NCBI GenBank assembly: GCA_026419785.1
Contig: JAODTK010005876.1
Location: 62,001 to 126,000 of the forward strand
DNA: 64,000 nt
Origin: Sclerodactyla briareus
Taxonomy: Eukaryota; Echinodermata; Holothuroidea; Dendrochirotida; Sclerodactylidae
Direction of reading: 5' to 3'
Shown here: one piece after another, positions 51,501 to 63,298 of the stretch
Position numbering within the stretch: the first letter of the stretch is position 1
Layout: each line of letters begins with the position of its first letter
The notes under the pieces: generated by a model
What the model saw: only the letters and a program-made list of their open reading frames with translations
What the model was told of the DNA's origin: nothing
Databases searched by the model: none
Position numbers and translations under genes: made by a program

Positions 51501-52542
51501 TCATGACCCAAGTGATCAATAAATTTTCAACACAAAAACTGATTTGGTTTGCGCAGCTGTTAATTAGCAAGTATTGCAGCAGCTTGTGTCAGGTGAGGCC
51601 TTTAATGAGGGCGCACTCCCTTGGGTTAGACCTCAAACCCCCCCCCCCCCCAAGACAAATCTCTTGGTACGCGCCTGCGAGTATTTCACATTTTTTAAAT
51701 TGCATCTGACTGTTCTGAAACTTCTGAGTGGGGCCTCCTTATTATAACCTAAATTGTATGTGTTTTGTGTTAATTACCATATATTCCAATCAACTAAAAA
51801 CCCCCATGAGGCAGGGATGTTTGAGGTATATACAACATCCGGTAGGCTAAAATGGTGTCTCCATGGGTGGCCGTAGTTAATTCAGATAGCTAGCAAATAA
51901 GTACTGGGCAAGGGGAGGACACTACCTTTTATCTCACCCTGTATGTCTACCTGTCATGTTTCCCTAATTTTTACGAAGGTCGGGTACGTGGGTTATGGCT
52001 GTTCTGCCAGTCGCCCACAGGACCAGTCACACTGCTGGTAGGGTCATAACTACAACTACACTACACTCTACAGAACAATAGGCAGAGTGATACAATATAT
52101 CTGGGAATCTGGTATATTTACCATTTGGTATCAAAAGCTTCTGCTATCAATATGAAGTGTACAGTAATTTTCCTTTTATTAGGCCCTCCCCCCCCACTGG
52201 TTTTCAGAGTGCCTCATGATGGGTTTCCGAATTTTCTTGTCCCTCTAATCCCCACACTTTGAGGCTTTTATACCAGCCATATTTTTCAAAATATGTTTTT
52301 GAAGTCTTGGTAGCAAAAGTGATAGCAAGACTACAATTTGACAAGGTTGATGTAATGAAAATCTTAAACTCAATCACAAATTAGCATCTGTATGGACCAG
52401 AGTCTTTTATAAAATGTCCAACAATTCTGCTTTTGATGAAGAATTTATTCATTTCCAATAGTGTCTTATGATATTTTTTCATTCCATTTCCATCATCTCT
52501 GATAGGAATTGGTTGTAACGAAGCTGCAGGCAATGTTGAGAG

Positions 52543-52667
52543 AGAGAGAGAAACACAAAATGTCGCGCAAGCTCCAAACCTTAAGGTACCTCTATAGTTA
52601 TACAGAGGCCTCCTGTACACTCATGCATGTATTTCACTACCATAGTACTCATTCTCTCTCTCTCTCC
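52543..52667. repeat. Mirror GA / CT microsatellites
   Basis: A GA tract (GAGAGAGAGAGAAACAC, about 52541-52555) and a CT tract (TCTCTCTCTCTCCCC, about 52651-52667) lie about 100 bp apart in opposite sense and could pair in single-stranded form. Confidence 0.7.
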
Positions 52668-52984
52668 CCGGGACAACATCATCTCAAGGACATAGGAATG
52701 AGTCAATTGTGCAATTACTGAACAAGAGTGCCAGGGATTGGAAGGAGGGTAGCTCTTAATATGTAGCCAATGGAGTTGGTCCAGAATAGCTAGTATGTAG
52801 GGCTCAGGGGTGATTTGGTCGTAATGGAACCATGCTCCATTTTGTGAAACATAAAATTTCGTGTGCCAATTTTTGAAACAGGTGGAGTCAGGGGATGTCA
52901 TCCCCACACTGGGCGGCACTGGGCGGTGCTACCACCCCCCAGCGTCAAAACCAGAAAATTGGCAAGTTGCTCAGTAGACTCATT

Positions 52985-53490
52985 ATATCCCCGCGACACT
53001 GGAATTGTCCCGGTAAATTATGGTTTTGGATGTGTAGCCGTCGCCGTTCCAGGCTCCGCCGCCACGAAACTTTAGCTTATAGCACAATAACTTTTAATGC
53101 TCATCCGATTGATATGGCTAAACTTGGTACGACAAGTCGCCCTAGTGAAAATCCGGATAATTTGAATTTGGCTTCACTGCATCAATGCTGGTGGGCCGCT
53201 AATTGCATAATTTCTTGTGATTTCAGTTTAGTCGGTTTGAACGAACTTGGTGGTTTGTGCTATAGTTTGATCTCGGAAAATGTGGAGGTCATTTCAAGGC
53301 CATCGTGTGTCAGATGTGCTATTTTGATGTTACTTTTTTGTAACTTCCATGGGATTACCAACAAAACTTTGCGATGAAGTCTATCCTGGTTTCTGACCCA
53401 AATAGAGGTCCTAGGGTTAGATACTTCTTCCAATATTACCTCAAAGCAGGGACACGGGGGCGTTTTAACCCGTTCTACACATGTCTAGTT
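52985..53490 (+). repeat. Hairpin-ended dispersed element, copy 4
   Basis: ATATCCCCGCGACACTGGAA then TTGTCCCGG forms a weakened terminal hairpin; then TATGGTTTTGGATGTGTAGC, CGTCGCCG, TCATCCGATTGATATGGC, GAACGAACTTGGTGG, GGTCATTTCAAGGCCATCG, and the end TCTACACATGTCTAGTTTA. The 160-codon open frame at 52895-53377 runs through it and is not a gene. A shorter copy, about 500 bp. Confidence 0.8.
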
Positions 53491-53987
53491 TAGATTTATT
53501 GCTGAAGGAGAATGTTTTTGCGACTCCTGTAAAAGCGTGTGAATGTCAGGTTTCGAATAACACAGACTATAAACTCTCTCCGATTTTATAGGATGAGTCA
53601 TAACAGGCAACGTCTCAGTGGTCCGGAATGATCACAATATCATAATGAGGTACTTGAGGCAGTTGAACTGTTAGAGGTTCACTGTTGGATTTGGGTTGGG
53701 TAGACCAAGGGCGCAACCACAGGCTGAAAGCTGGGAAAATTTGAAAGGACGGCCCAAAAGTTGGGAGATACACCCCCCTCCTCCCACGTACTGTGCTCTC
53801 GAAGGTAGACTGAGGGCATGCCGGTACCTTACAGGAGGAGGAAGCATCGTGTTTTACTACTCTTTTGTCAGGGTGGCTGTTTGGAAGTTGCCAAGCAATT
53901 CCGTCTCCTGAGTGTGGTGCAGAACCCACTCCTCATTGTCCCTGTATCTTCTTCTTTTTATGGACATAGAACAATACTCCAGCTTAC

Positions 53988-54104
53988 CAGTTGATGAGGA
54001 TGCTCTTCCCGCTTAGTTAATTCCCATCCAGCATGACAGTTATCTTCTTACGTGGAGCAAGCAGACGGAGGTCCCAAGCATCTCCAAGCGATTTATTATC
54101 AAAC
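53988..54104 (-). CDS. Exon J: P-loop (G1) exon of the dynamin-like GTPase
   Basis: Minus strand, acceptor ATTTTAAG before 54104 and donor GTAAGC after 53988; 117 nt, entering and leaving in phase 2. It reads FDNKSLGDAWDLRLLAPRKK, then ITVMLDGN, one stop codon, LSGKSILIN and the TG of a Trp. The spacing G-x4-GKS is an exact Walker A motif, which binds the GTP phosphates. The third motif position is an in-frame TAA. The surrounding nucleotides would also fit a one-base insertion plus a one-base deletion, so this may be sequence error and not a true nonsense mutation. The exon ends in TG| and the next begins with G, rebuilding the Trp expected before YIEEH. The exon upstream of it was not found. 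Confidence 0.8.
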
Positions 54105-55226
54105 CTTAAAATATAAGATGATAATTGTTCCCATTGTCATTCAAATAATATCCAAAAAGGGACTGGCTAGGCCTCCCTACCAGTGCCAAAATTAATAGTG
54201 AAATTAGGGGTGAACTTATGTACAACGAAATATCATAGGGGAGGGGGGGGGGTTTTTCAGATCAATGGCATACACATCCGGATGACACAAATTTACAGGA
54301 TCTGTTAATATCAGTCAATACTTTGGGGTTCCTTTTTTTTAATGATCGTTTGCATCATCAAGCGAGCGCACCGTGAATTTCCCTCCTGAGAAAAAAGTTT
54401 CCCCTAGAACCTCCTCGACTTAGTGAAAAACACGGATGGATTCTAAAGCTGATCCCGACCCAGAACTTGGAGCAGATCAAGGGCTGGTCAGTTGGGTTGC
54501 CAGTGGCACCTTTGTTTCCTTTCCTCCAGGTTAGGAGCTGAAATAGTCATAGGCATATGGGTACAGGGAGGACAACTGCGTGAATTTGCATTATTCTTCC
54601 TCTTCCCAGACACAGCCACCACGCCTACAACACATTGCCATGTGCCTGTCTGGCCTACAAACTGCACACATTTAGACAATGCTTAGATGGTTATTGGACC
54701 GTCAAAGTTTCTTAATACTGTACCTTTGGAGGAATTTGCAACCACTCCTTCTAACAACATCTTATTAATTGAGATGTGGCCACAAGAATATTCCTCATTT
54801 CTACAGAAGAGTAACCATTGCTCCTACAACGTCCACAGTGATTGCCAGGGCCTTTCCGCTCCTCTGTATCCACGTCATATTGACACATAGCCCCATGCAG
54901 GAATCAACGATTGAAATCTATTGCCACTCCTGACGGAGACCCCCTGCCATCTCTTCTCGCTGAGAACACTCTATCTGCATCTCAAATTATGTTCGTATCC
55001 ACTCTACGTGAAGTGGAGAGTTACAATAAACCCGGGTCTAACGTAGGCTACTGGATCAGCAGTGCACTGTGATGTGCTGAGGAGTCAAAAACCCAACTGA
55101 TTCAGAGAAAATGGCAATTATGTGAGGTCACAAAACAGCCGTCCTTAGACAAGTGTGGGTAGAGTACAACATTCCACCTGCCACCCACAAGAAGACCCAC
55201 TGGGTGCTGAGTCACTCTGCGTTGTG

Positions 55227-55246
55227 TAATCACACACACACACACA
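55227..55246. repeat. AC microsatellite
   Basis: CACACACACACACATAC, a short dinucleotide tract. Confidence 0.85.
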
Positions 55247-58200
55247 TACAGAGAGTATCTCCCAGCTGATATATAGTACTGCCACGACTGCTGGGGACTC
55301 TGTGTGTGTTTAGCCAGCGGAAAACAGATGCAACGTACATGTTGACGCACCAGTCATATGAGGCTGCATGGTATCGATTGCACAACTGAAGGAATGTTTT
55401 GGTCACTGCTATAGTGATCATCATTGAGGTGGGTATAGCAGCCAGTCACTATAGCAGAGCCCTGCATCTCGCCCTGACCTTTTTTCTTTGGGAATTTTCT
55501 TGGAAAGTAAAGGACGAATCACAGGAGCTGAATGAGTAATGTCCCATGGGAGCCACAGAAGGACATAGCTGGAAATGGATCCTAATATATAGTTTATATT
55601 CTAATATAACTTTCTTCATCAAGTGAACAGGTCATCAGTAAAAAAAAAATCTGAAAACACTCTGAAAATAAGAAGGTTGACTGATTTCAGTGAATATACT
55701 CCTAGGTGGTCGCCAAAAGTGAGAAATACATTTTTCTCTATGTGGATAGAGAGGTGAAAAAAGGTGAAGTGTAGCCGAGTAAGCGGTTTAGTTTTGACGT
55801 TATAAAAGAGTAAAAACGTGTTAGCCAGAACTTCTAAACTTCCAGGCCCTTAGATTGTTCTCTAAATCATGTGGACCATTTTTTCAGGATTTATCAGAAT
55901 GATATTGCTATTTTTCAAATTGTATGAGCTGACATGTTAGGATATTGGAAGGAATATCGATGTCATTGTAGAAATTTTTTGACATCAGATTGGTGGGGGT
56001 AGTTTCCCGATGAAAAAACCTCATTGTAGGGTAACGAGTCAAAAACATAGATGATAAAGATGAATACTTTTTCATGTGGCAAGGTGATACCCAGTAAATA
56101 AACTATGAGCAATCCAGCGCTAAAAAACACGGGGCGGAGGGCGAATTCGCCTCCGAAACGCTGAAAAGAGCACCCGGAATCGCGTGACGGGGGCAAAAAA
56201 AAATGAATATTGAGCGAATTTGTCCCCGGTAAATTTCCCCTAATGCTTCCAGCTCGGAATGGGCCCAAGTTGTAGTTTTGATGGGTAAAATGTGTCGCCA
56301 AATTCTCCGCCGGAGAAAAACCTTGCAAAAAACGACTTCAAAGTTCTTAAAACATGCCCAGATATGCGCCGATACCTTCCCTACGTTGAACAGCAAAAAA
56401 CAACAGCATATAATCCCGTGTCGGATAGGTCGGCGAGATGAACGGCAGGGTCCGATTATGGCATGATCAGTATCTATATCTAAGTTGAGAGCTGATACGA
56501 TCGTAACATATGATTATGCAAAACCTAAAAGCGATAGAAATGAAACAATTACTGCCACAAAATGGCCAATCTGACGCAAAATACAAAATGATGAATTCAT
56601 TTGACATATCGTGCATACATACTGGAACGATGTTTTATAGTTTGCTACTTGAATTCCCGCACATAGATCCCCCCTCCCTTTCCGGTAAATAAAATTCTAA
56701 ACATGAACACAGTATACACACCATCCATTCACTCGTACTCCATGCCTACATTACAAGTAGCCTATGTACATGAGCCGGTGCTGCCACATAACTATTCCTC
56801 AATTCAGCTCAAATACTGACGAAAGCCAACCTCAAAGTCATTGTAAATGTGATAAAAAACATTGTGGAAGCTGTTATTATAATTGCACTTCCTTAATCAG
56901 GAAGTGACCATATTCTGAGTTAAACACATGAAACAGTTCAAAGTTACGATGTCAACCTTGGGAAGCACATGGCTTAGAAATGATAGCCTAACACACACTT
57001 GTAGCCACATGTGAAATTAACATAGGACTACCAATATCGTAGTAGTGTTAGTAGATTTGGTTTCGATGTTTTTAGGTTGGGCTTTGCCAAAATTAGTGAT
57101 GAAATATATTCAGTACCATTATGGTCGTGAGTTATTATTAGTCTGACATGTTTCGGCATCATTACGGATGCATTTATTATGACGAAGCTTTCCAACCAAA
57201 TCTGGGAAATTTCAGCTGAACTGAAAAAGCAGCATCTTTTTCTCGGCTATTATGAGTGAAACGTCAAGTGCGTGATTACAATCTGTTTTTGTACTATCCA
57301 ACCCTGGTATATGAGACCAATGAATTGAGGATCGCATGCACGACACATTATTCTTTGGCTCAACATTGAATAAAAGGGAGATTAATCGACGGCATTATGA
57401 GAATTTAAAACACATGCAATGCTATGTGCACTGTTATCACTGCAAGAGTGCAAGCAGTGGAACGCACATATTCATGTGCCAACTGCCGGCGCAGCTAATT
57501 ACTGACCTACAGGTTCTAGCTGTGCATGTACTGTGCAGAAGTTAATTGGAAGGGCTGTACAATACGCAATCAAAAAGCTTATGCAGCACGCGATCTGCTC
57601 AGCTGCAGCTGGCAGGTACGGTACGAGAGGCATCTAGCCGGTGTGCACACGAGCATTGGCGGACACATCTCACAATGTAAACAAAAACATTTTGGGGGAA
57701 AATCATAAAACGATGGGATGAAAATGTACCGAAATAAAAATAAAAGAGGGATATTATTTCACTCAATATTTTTTCCAAAGCAATGAGAAAGAAGGTTGTG
57801 ACAAAAGCAGTATTTCAGTTGGACAATGTCATGTCAAAATGATGTTACAAAGGGAATATCTTCCAATGAAGTGGCGCCAAGACTTCTCCTGTGATAGGCT
57901 TGCAGCAAAACACACAAATGGAGAGAAACGGGCATCACACAATGAATTGTTGAATGTTAATTTTTAATCAGATCTTGGAACAAGTAACTGGCGATGAATT
58001 ATTGGAAGGAAGAATATTGTGACAGTCGTTTATGTTTGTATTCTCTAAAAACGAACAGCCCCTACTACACATACACACCCCACTACACACCACATGCAAA
58101 AAATTAGAGCCAACTCATGTTCGATTTGGTATGTTCCTTGGGCAGCTGTTGTTCAGGGTGGACTACTTGTGAGTGTGAGAGTATTCTATGATTCGTTAGA

Positions 58201-58639
58201 CTGCAGTTGGAGTTATATGCTCAGAATGAGGTGCCAAATATCTGATTTTAGACGCTTTGAACTTGAAACTCGCAAAAATCCAAAAGTGCCCCCGAAATCG
58301 ATTTAGGGGTTGCTCTTTTGGGGGGGCAGTAGTCCGCAAAATGAAAAAAGTTCGTTTTAAGCCCTGGAGCAATCATTAAGGATAGATTTTTTCATTGCCA
58401 CTACTCTAATCCGGGAAAAATTTAGCCCCGCAGTGACTGTCATAGGGTAACCTTCTGGGAAAAATGTCACAAACACTCCATTACTTGGCTCAATGTGATG
58501 CAAAACAATAGCAATGCGAAAATGTATGATAAAATAAACATAACTAGTGTATGTGATGGTGAAACACCATTTCCAAAAAGGGATCTCCTAATAGCCAGAA
58601 ATACAAATCACCTCTAGAATTCCCCAGATACGATTATCA

Positions 58640-59345
58640 CACGAGTCACATTTTCCATTTCGAGCTATCGAGCAACAGGAAAGTTCAAGTTGACATCAAA
58701 GCACATACGATGATCAGTTTATCAGTTGCAACTGGGGCAAGGTCAATTCAAATGTATGATTACCTATTTCATAGAGACAATGAGACAAGAGTATCTTCAT
58801 GCGAGTCACATTTTTTGTCATGCGAGTCATGCCCCATGTTATTTCATTTAATTCTCAATTCCAATAACATATCATGAATTGTTCCTGAAAATAGAATGAA
58901 AGATCTTTCAGTGTTGCAAATAGGAAGGCAAATTTGTCTGCCCAGCTCCAATAAAAAGTCTTCGAATAAACTATGGAGATATTTTGCCAATCTAAGTTGT
59001 AGCATCATCCATGAGTCAGTTTCCATTTTGCTCATTTCTCTCCAGAGAACCATTTTCACAGCTGCTGAAAAGTTACAGGCAAGAGAGATAACATATGAAA
59101 AAGGCATTCCACAGATAAGTACATAGTAAGGGGAAGTCAAATGTTTTTCTGTTGAAATTGTCAGTGAGTCTACCGGAATGGCTGATCTAGACATTCCCAA
59201 GGAATTTCCTCTTTGAAACTTTCGAGACCAAGGGAAATGTTATCAATTCACTTTGCAAGATCTATGCACCCTCGGTTCAACAATACATAGTCGAGAATAT
59301 CCGAGCTACGCGAGTCACGTTTTCTTGCCACGCAAGTCACAATAC
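58640..59345 (+). repeat. Recurring CGAGTCAC motif cluster
   Basis: ACGAGTCACATTTT (about 58641), GCGAGTCACATTTT (58801), GCGAGTCATG (58822), GCGAGTCACGTTTT (59310) and CGCAAGTCACAA (59331), with CGAGCTA nearby at both ends. Possibly two diverged copies of one short element. The core resembles an AP-1/CREB-like TGACTC site on the other strand, but no regulatory role can be shown. Confidence 0.5.
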
Positions 59346-60887
59346 ACTTTCATTGTATTTTAGTAGCTAAAAAAAAAAAAATCAATCAAAGGTTGTATGT
59401 AATTGAGGTAGGTGTTTTTGATTCGATATGAATAAAAAAGTTATTGAAACATTCCAATAGGAAATAAGAAATTGATTTTTTGCTAATAGTATCTTTCACT
59501 TCGAGTTGTTTTCCGCAATTCCACCCCCAATACTCGAGTTATGATTCTTTCTTCTGTGTAAGCATGAGGCATACCTCTGATTTTCAGCTAATTTTTAGTT
59601 TCTCAAATGGATCACAAGAGGGAATTTAGTAAAAATGTCACACAATACATGATCATGTATTACAGACAATATATATTTCATAACATTTCATGAAGAGACA
59701 TTTGAAGAGAGGGCTAGTTTGTAGGGTCCCCAGTTCAGAAGTTCAGAACCCAACCATCTCACTCTGTTACTGGGTTCTCATAATGACCATCTGCTTGGCC
59801 CTTGTATGACATCGTCTTGTGAGTTGGGGGGGGGTGCGGGCATGTGTCCCCAAATCATATTTTTACCAAAAGAATATTCTGCTCAAAAGCATTTGAGCTT
59901 ATAAGGGGTTAGGGTGGGGTTCAATATAGGAGAAAGTGAATTATACCCATTGGGTTCAACACCATATTCACCCACTTGATCAAAAACCAGTAGAACACCC
60001 CCTCTCGATAGAACCCCCCAAACCAATAAACACTGCTGCCGCCGCCCCTATGCGTAGGCAGATGCGCCTTGTTCTACAATAAAAAGCCTTGTTTAATTAC
60101 TAATTAAATTTTTGTCCAAGATTTACAACTTCCCCAGGTCAAGATATTCAATGGAAGGTTACAAACCACCACTCCATGTATCACATTGGCTCTGCCGAGT
60201 GTAGTGTAGCACAAAGTTCTTTCTACTCCAACGTTCAATAACTCCGTCTGCTTCTGTGCTCAACTTCGGAAATCCCAACCAACAAATCAATATTTACAGC
60301 TCTCTCAGAAGTATTAATTCTAATGCCCTCTCTAACTAAATGTTAACCTGATAAGGTTCTTTATTCACATCAAAATGGCAAAAAAACACTCATTCCTATC
60401 CCCTTAGGCAGGTAAGACACCACTTAAAAGGAAATCCAACCCTGCCCCATTCCTATAATGACCAAGCGCAAGGTATTGGTTCTGACCAAGCCTAGACCTT
60501 GGACATGGTCTAGAAAGCGGGGTCATTAAACATAAAAAACTATGGAGGTGGAGCCAAGCTAAGGGGATTCCATACCCTTAGCTCTGGAGGTCACAGGAGG
60601 GCACAACAAGGGTTTGACCATTGGGTGACCTTTGGGACAGGGGATAAAAGAACAATTTATGTTCCCTCCGGTAGTGTGGGAAAACACTGCAGGAGGGTGA
60701 AGCGGAGATTCAGGTATTTGAAAATTACGGGATTCAAGCCTATGAAGTTTAAACACCAATAAATTCTCAGGTGACAGAGCAGGCTGTTAAGTATAAGCTG
60801 CTAAATCGTCTTGTGTTTATAAAGCCATAGACACTAGGTCATCAAGGACCGCAGATGGATCTATTATAAATTTTGTCCTTCGGGGGT

Positions 60888-60902
60888 GGGGGGGGGGGGG
60901 GG
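60888..60902 (+). repeat. Poly-G tract, 15 bases
   Basis: Uninterrupted G run after CGGGGGT. Confidence 0.9.
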
Positions 60903-62744
60903 TATTCCACTTCCCAAAAAATGGTCTTCAGAAAGATTGTCGCCATGCCCACCACAGTGAAAATGGCGTTTGTTAGGTTCCAATGAATATATAAAAAATT
61001 TAATGAAATGATTCTTTGGATGGAGAACGACCAAATTTACTATTTTTTTTTTTTTTAATGGCTTGTACAGGCAGAGGCAATACAAACTATTTGTATAAAT
61101 AATGGTACCCAAGAAATCATAGAGGAAAAAAGCAATCAACATTGATCATTAATGAATCACGGAAACCGAATGGGCTGACTGCATGTGCGACAGGAAACAG
61201 AATGAAAAATTTGATAAAATTCGCAGAAACTACTGTCACAAAATTGCTTCCGGACCTGCGATTCAATGAAACAGGAAGGAATGAAACCTTCTCCAGTTTC
61301 CAAGGAGACTAGTGCCCCCTAAAACAGTTAAGAAAATGCAATGCTAAGCATTACAGGGAGTGCAACCAAAATTAGCCTATTCAATTCTAATAAGCACCCA
61401 ACTAATCACCCCGTATTGATTGAAATCATGTTTTGGGGGGAACATGGCAACATCCTTCCCTGCATGTTGCGCCAAGGGTTAACCTTGGGCAGGCTGGACG
61501 GACATGCGGGCCTGATACCAGTGAACTGACCTTCACCCAAGACCAACACCTACGGACACCATGAATGATTAACTGTCAGAGAGAGGAAGAAGTCATACAG
61601 GTTGACCTCAGCCTCTAAAACAAGAACTGAGGGGGGTGGAAGGATAAGGTGCAGCTCATGACCCCTCTGTGAAACCCTGAATAACCTTTGAGAGGAGGGC
61701 GTGGCCCTGTGTCAAGGAGGTAAACAAAAGGGGGATTGGAGTCCCCCCGGTATACAAATATATCATTACCCAGGGACATCATGTCATCTGATGCCCTTCA
61801 AATTGGGAGGGATACTTTGAGAAAAGTGTACACTACCAGTAATGTGAAAGCACAGAAAAAAAACATTCTAAAGAAAGCAAAAAGGTGATATTATCATCAC
61901 TGAAAGGAAGCATCAATTTTCTTTCACTTATGTAATACATACACATGGTGATAAAATTACAGTGCTACGGGAAATGTTAGGGCAAGCAGTGTGGAAGAGA
62001 GACCAGTCCAAAAACTTGACAATGCAATATGGGCTTTGATGCCAATCAGTGACTTCTGTGACGAGTCAAGACGCAAACTTCGTGAACGTGGACTTTGCAA
62101 TACTCCTATGTTGGCACAGCCTTGAGCATCCAATCAAATTGTGGGAAAAGAAGAATTTTGGTCCATATGATCCTCAAAATGACCATTCGGCCAAAAGACT
62201 GGTAGATGACCTGTGACTTCAAACCCTGGTAGCGTCCCGGAAATGAAGCTCATTTCATGAGCATCTTTCCGATTCTAACTGTAGGAGGAGAAGTTTTCCA
62301 TATTCTCAGCAAAATAGACTACTAAATAGATGACTCAAAGCCGTGACTTCATGAACATCCCCAGATGTCGATGTCAAGGTGACAGGTCTGAGATTCAGGG
62401 ATTCTTCCTTTTGGGTGTTCTGAATAGAAATCGGCGTTGTGTCCCCAGAACTGTGTGCTTGGGATCCTTATACAGATTTAAATAAAATTGGAAGAATTAA
62501 AAAAGAGGGCATGTGAGGTGACAAGTGACTTCCGTAGACAGACAAGTGTGACACACCCGGCTATAGAAATCCTTCAACTGGGAACGTTGAAAGGGAAAAA
62601 CCAGCCAGCTTGCACTCTGTCTATAAACGTAATCAATGGCGTTGTGGCAGTTCCAAATGAAATGTGTTGGCGGGGAAAAACCGCCAACGTGTATATACCC
62701 GCTTTTGAGCACTCATTGGAAAGAAGTATCTAACAGCCCCATAA

Positions 62745-63298
62745 AGACTCAATTTGGTCAGAAACTAAGAAAGTCTTCATCCACTGAGTTTTGTTGTAAT
62801 ATATGGAAGTTACAAAAAAATTCAAACAAATTACTCGATTTGGACCGGCGATGACCTTCGAAATGACCTTCAACTTGTAAGGGGAATGTAGTCCATCCAC
62901 CGAGTTTCGTTCAAATCTGACAACGCTTTGGAAATTGTCTAAATTTAGCAATTTGACCCCGAGGACCTTGAATGACCTCCACAATTTTAGGATCTTTAGT
63001 CCATACCCACTGAGTTTTGTTAAAATCTAACTAATTGAAATTTACGTAAATTTGCAAATTAGCAGCCCCCAGTATTGCGTGATGCTCAATTCCGAACTCA
63101 TACGAGATTCCTCTAGGGCAGACATGTGTACCAAGTTTCAGATCAATCGGATGAAGTGTTAAAGAGTTATTGCGCTAACGTCTAAAGTTTCCAGCAGCAG
63201 CGGCGGAGCCTGGGACGGCGGCGGCGCCATTGGCAACGGCGGCGGCTACACACCAAAACCATGATATCTCCGGACACTTCCAGTGTCGCGGGGATATA
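62745..63298 (-). repeat. Hairpin-ended dispersed element, copy 5 (reversed)
   Basis: Read on the minus strand it starts at 63298 with ATATCCCCGCGACACTGGAA then GTGTCCGGAGATATCATGG, the best-preserved hairpin (GACACT / AGTGTC perfect, extended by ATATC / GATAT). It continues through CCGCCGCCG blocks, GCGCAATAACTCTTTAACAC, TTCATCCGATTGATCTGAAAC and repeated AACTCGGTGG-type motifs. The far end (CTACACATGTCTAG) was not found, so it is probably truncated. Confidence 0.78.

Larger units (their letters stand above)
34742..53987 (-). other. Large intron between exons K and J (about 19.2 kb)
   Basis: The codon for Trp is split across this intron (TG|G), so no coding exon is expected inside. It holds the 257-bp tandem repeat, a copy of the 7.7-kb dispersed repeat family, two hairpin-ended elements, the LINE remnant, poly-G tracts and mirror GA/CT microsatellites. 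Large first-half introns often carry regulatory elements, but none could be identified by reading. Confidence 0.7.
1839..54104 (-). other. Split gene: dynamin-superfamily GTPase with two C-terminal membrane segments (ten exons seen)
   Basis: Ten minus-strand exons, read from high to low coordinate, give one continuous protein of the dynamin superfamily. Order: P-loop exon, switch I exon, a 53-nt exon, G3 (DTP) exon, G4 (SKAD) exon, [one exon not found], helical-stalk exon, TM1 exon, TM2 exon, Lys-rich exon, and C-terminal exon with TGA. Phases fit at J/K (TG|G, Trp), K/I (A|GG, Arg), H/A (G|GT, Gly), C/D (AG|T, Ser) and D/E (phase 0). Such GTPases bind and hydrolyse GTP while remodelling or tethering membranes. 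Two close TM segments after a GTPase and stalk resemble the topology of membrane-anchored dynamin relatives such as mitofusin or atlastin. From memory, the residues match an uncharacterised animal family distantly like EHD/sarcalumenin. The 5' end and promoter lie outside the recognised exons. Gene structure is well supported; cellular role is inference. Confidence 0.85.

Noticed and set aside
52895..53377. 160-codon plus-strand open frame, the longest in the window
   Set aside because: It runs through a copy of the hairpin-ended dispersed element, shares sequence with non-coding copies and has no recognisable domain.
55963..56328. 121-codon minus open frame
   Set aside because: No recognisable domain; the sequence looks like non-coding repeat DNA.
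58844..59200. 118-codon minus open frame
   Set aside because: No family recognised, no convincing splice borders, and an overlapping open frame on the other strand suggests chance in low-stop AT/GC balance.
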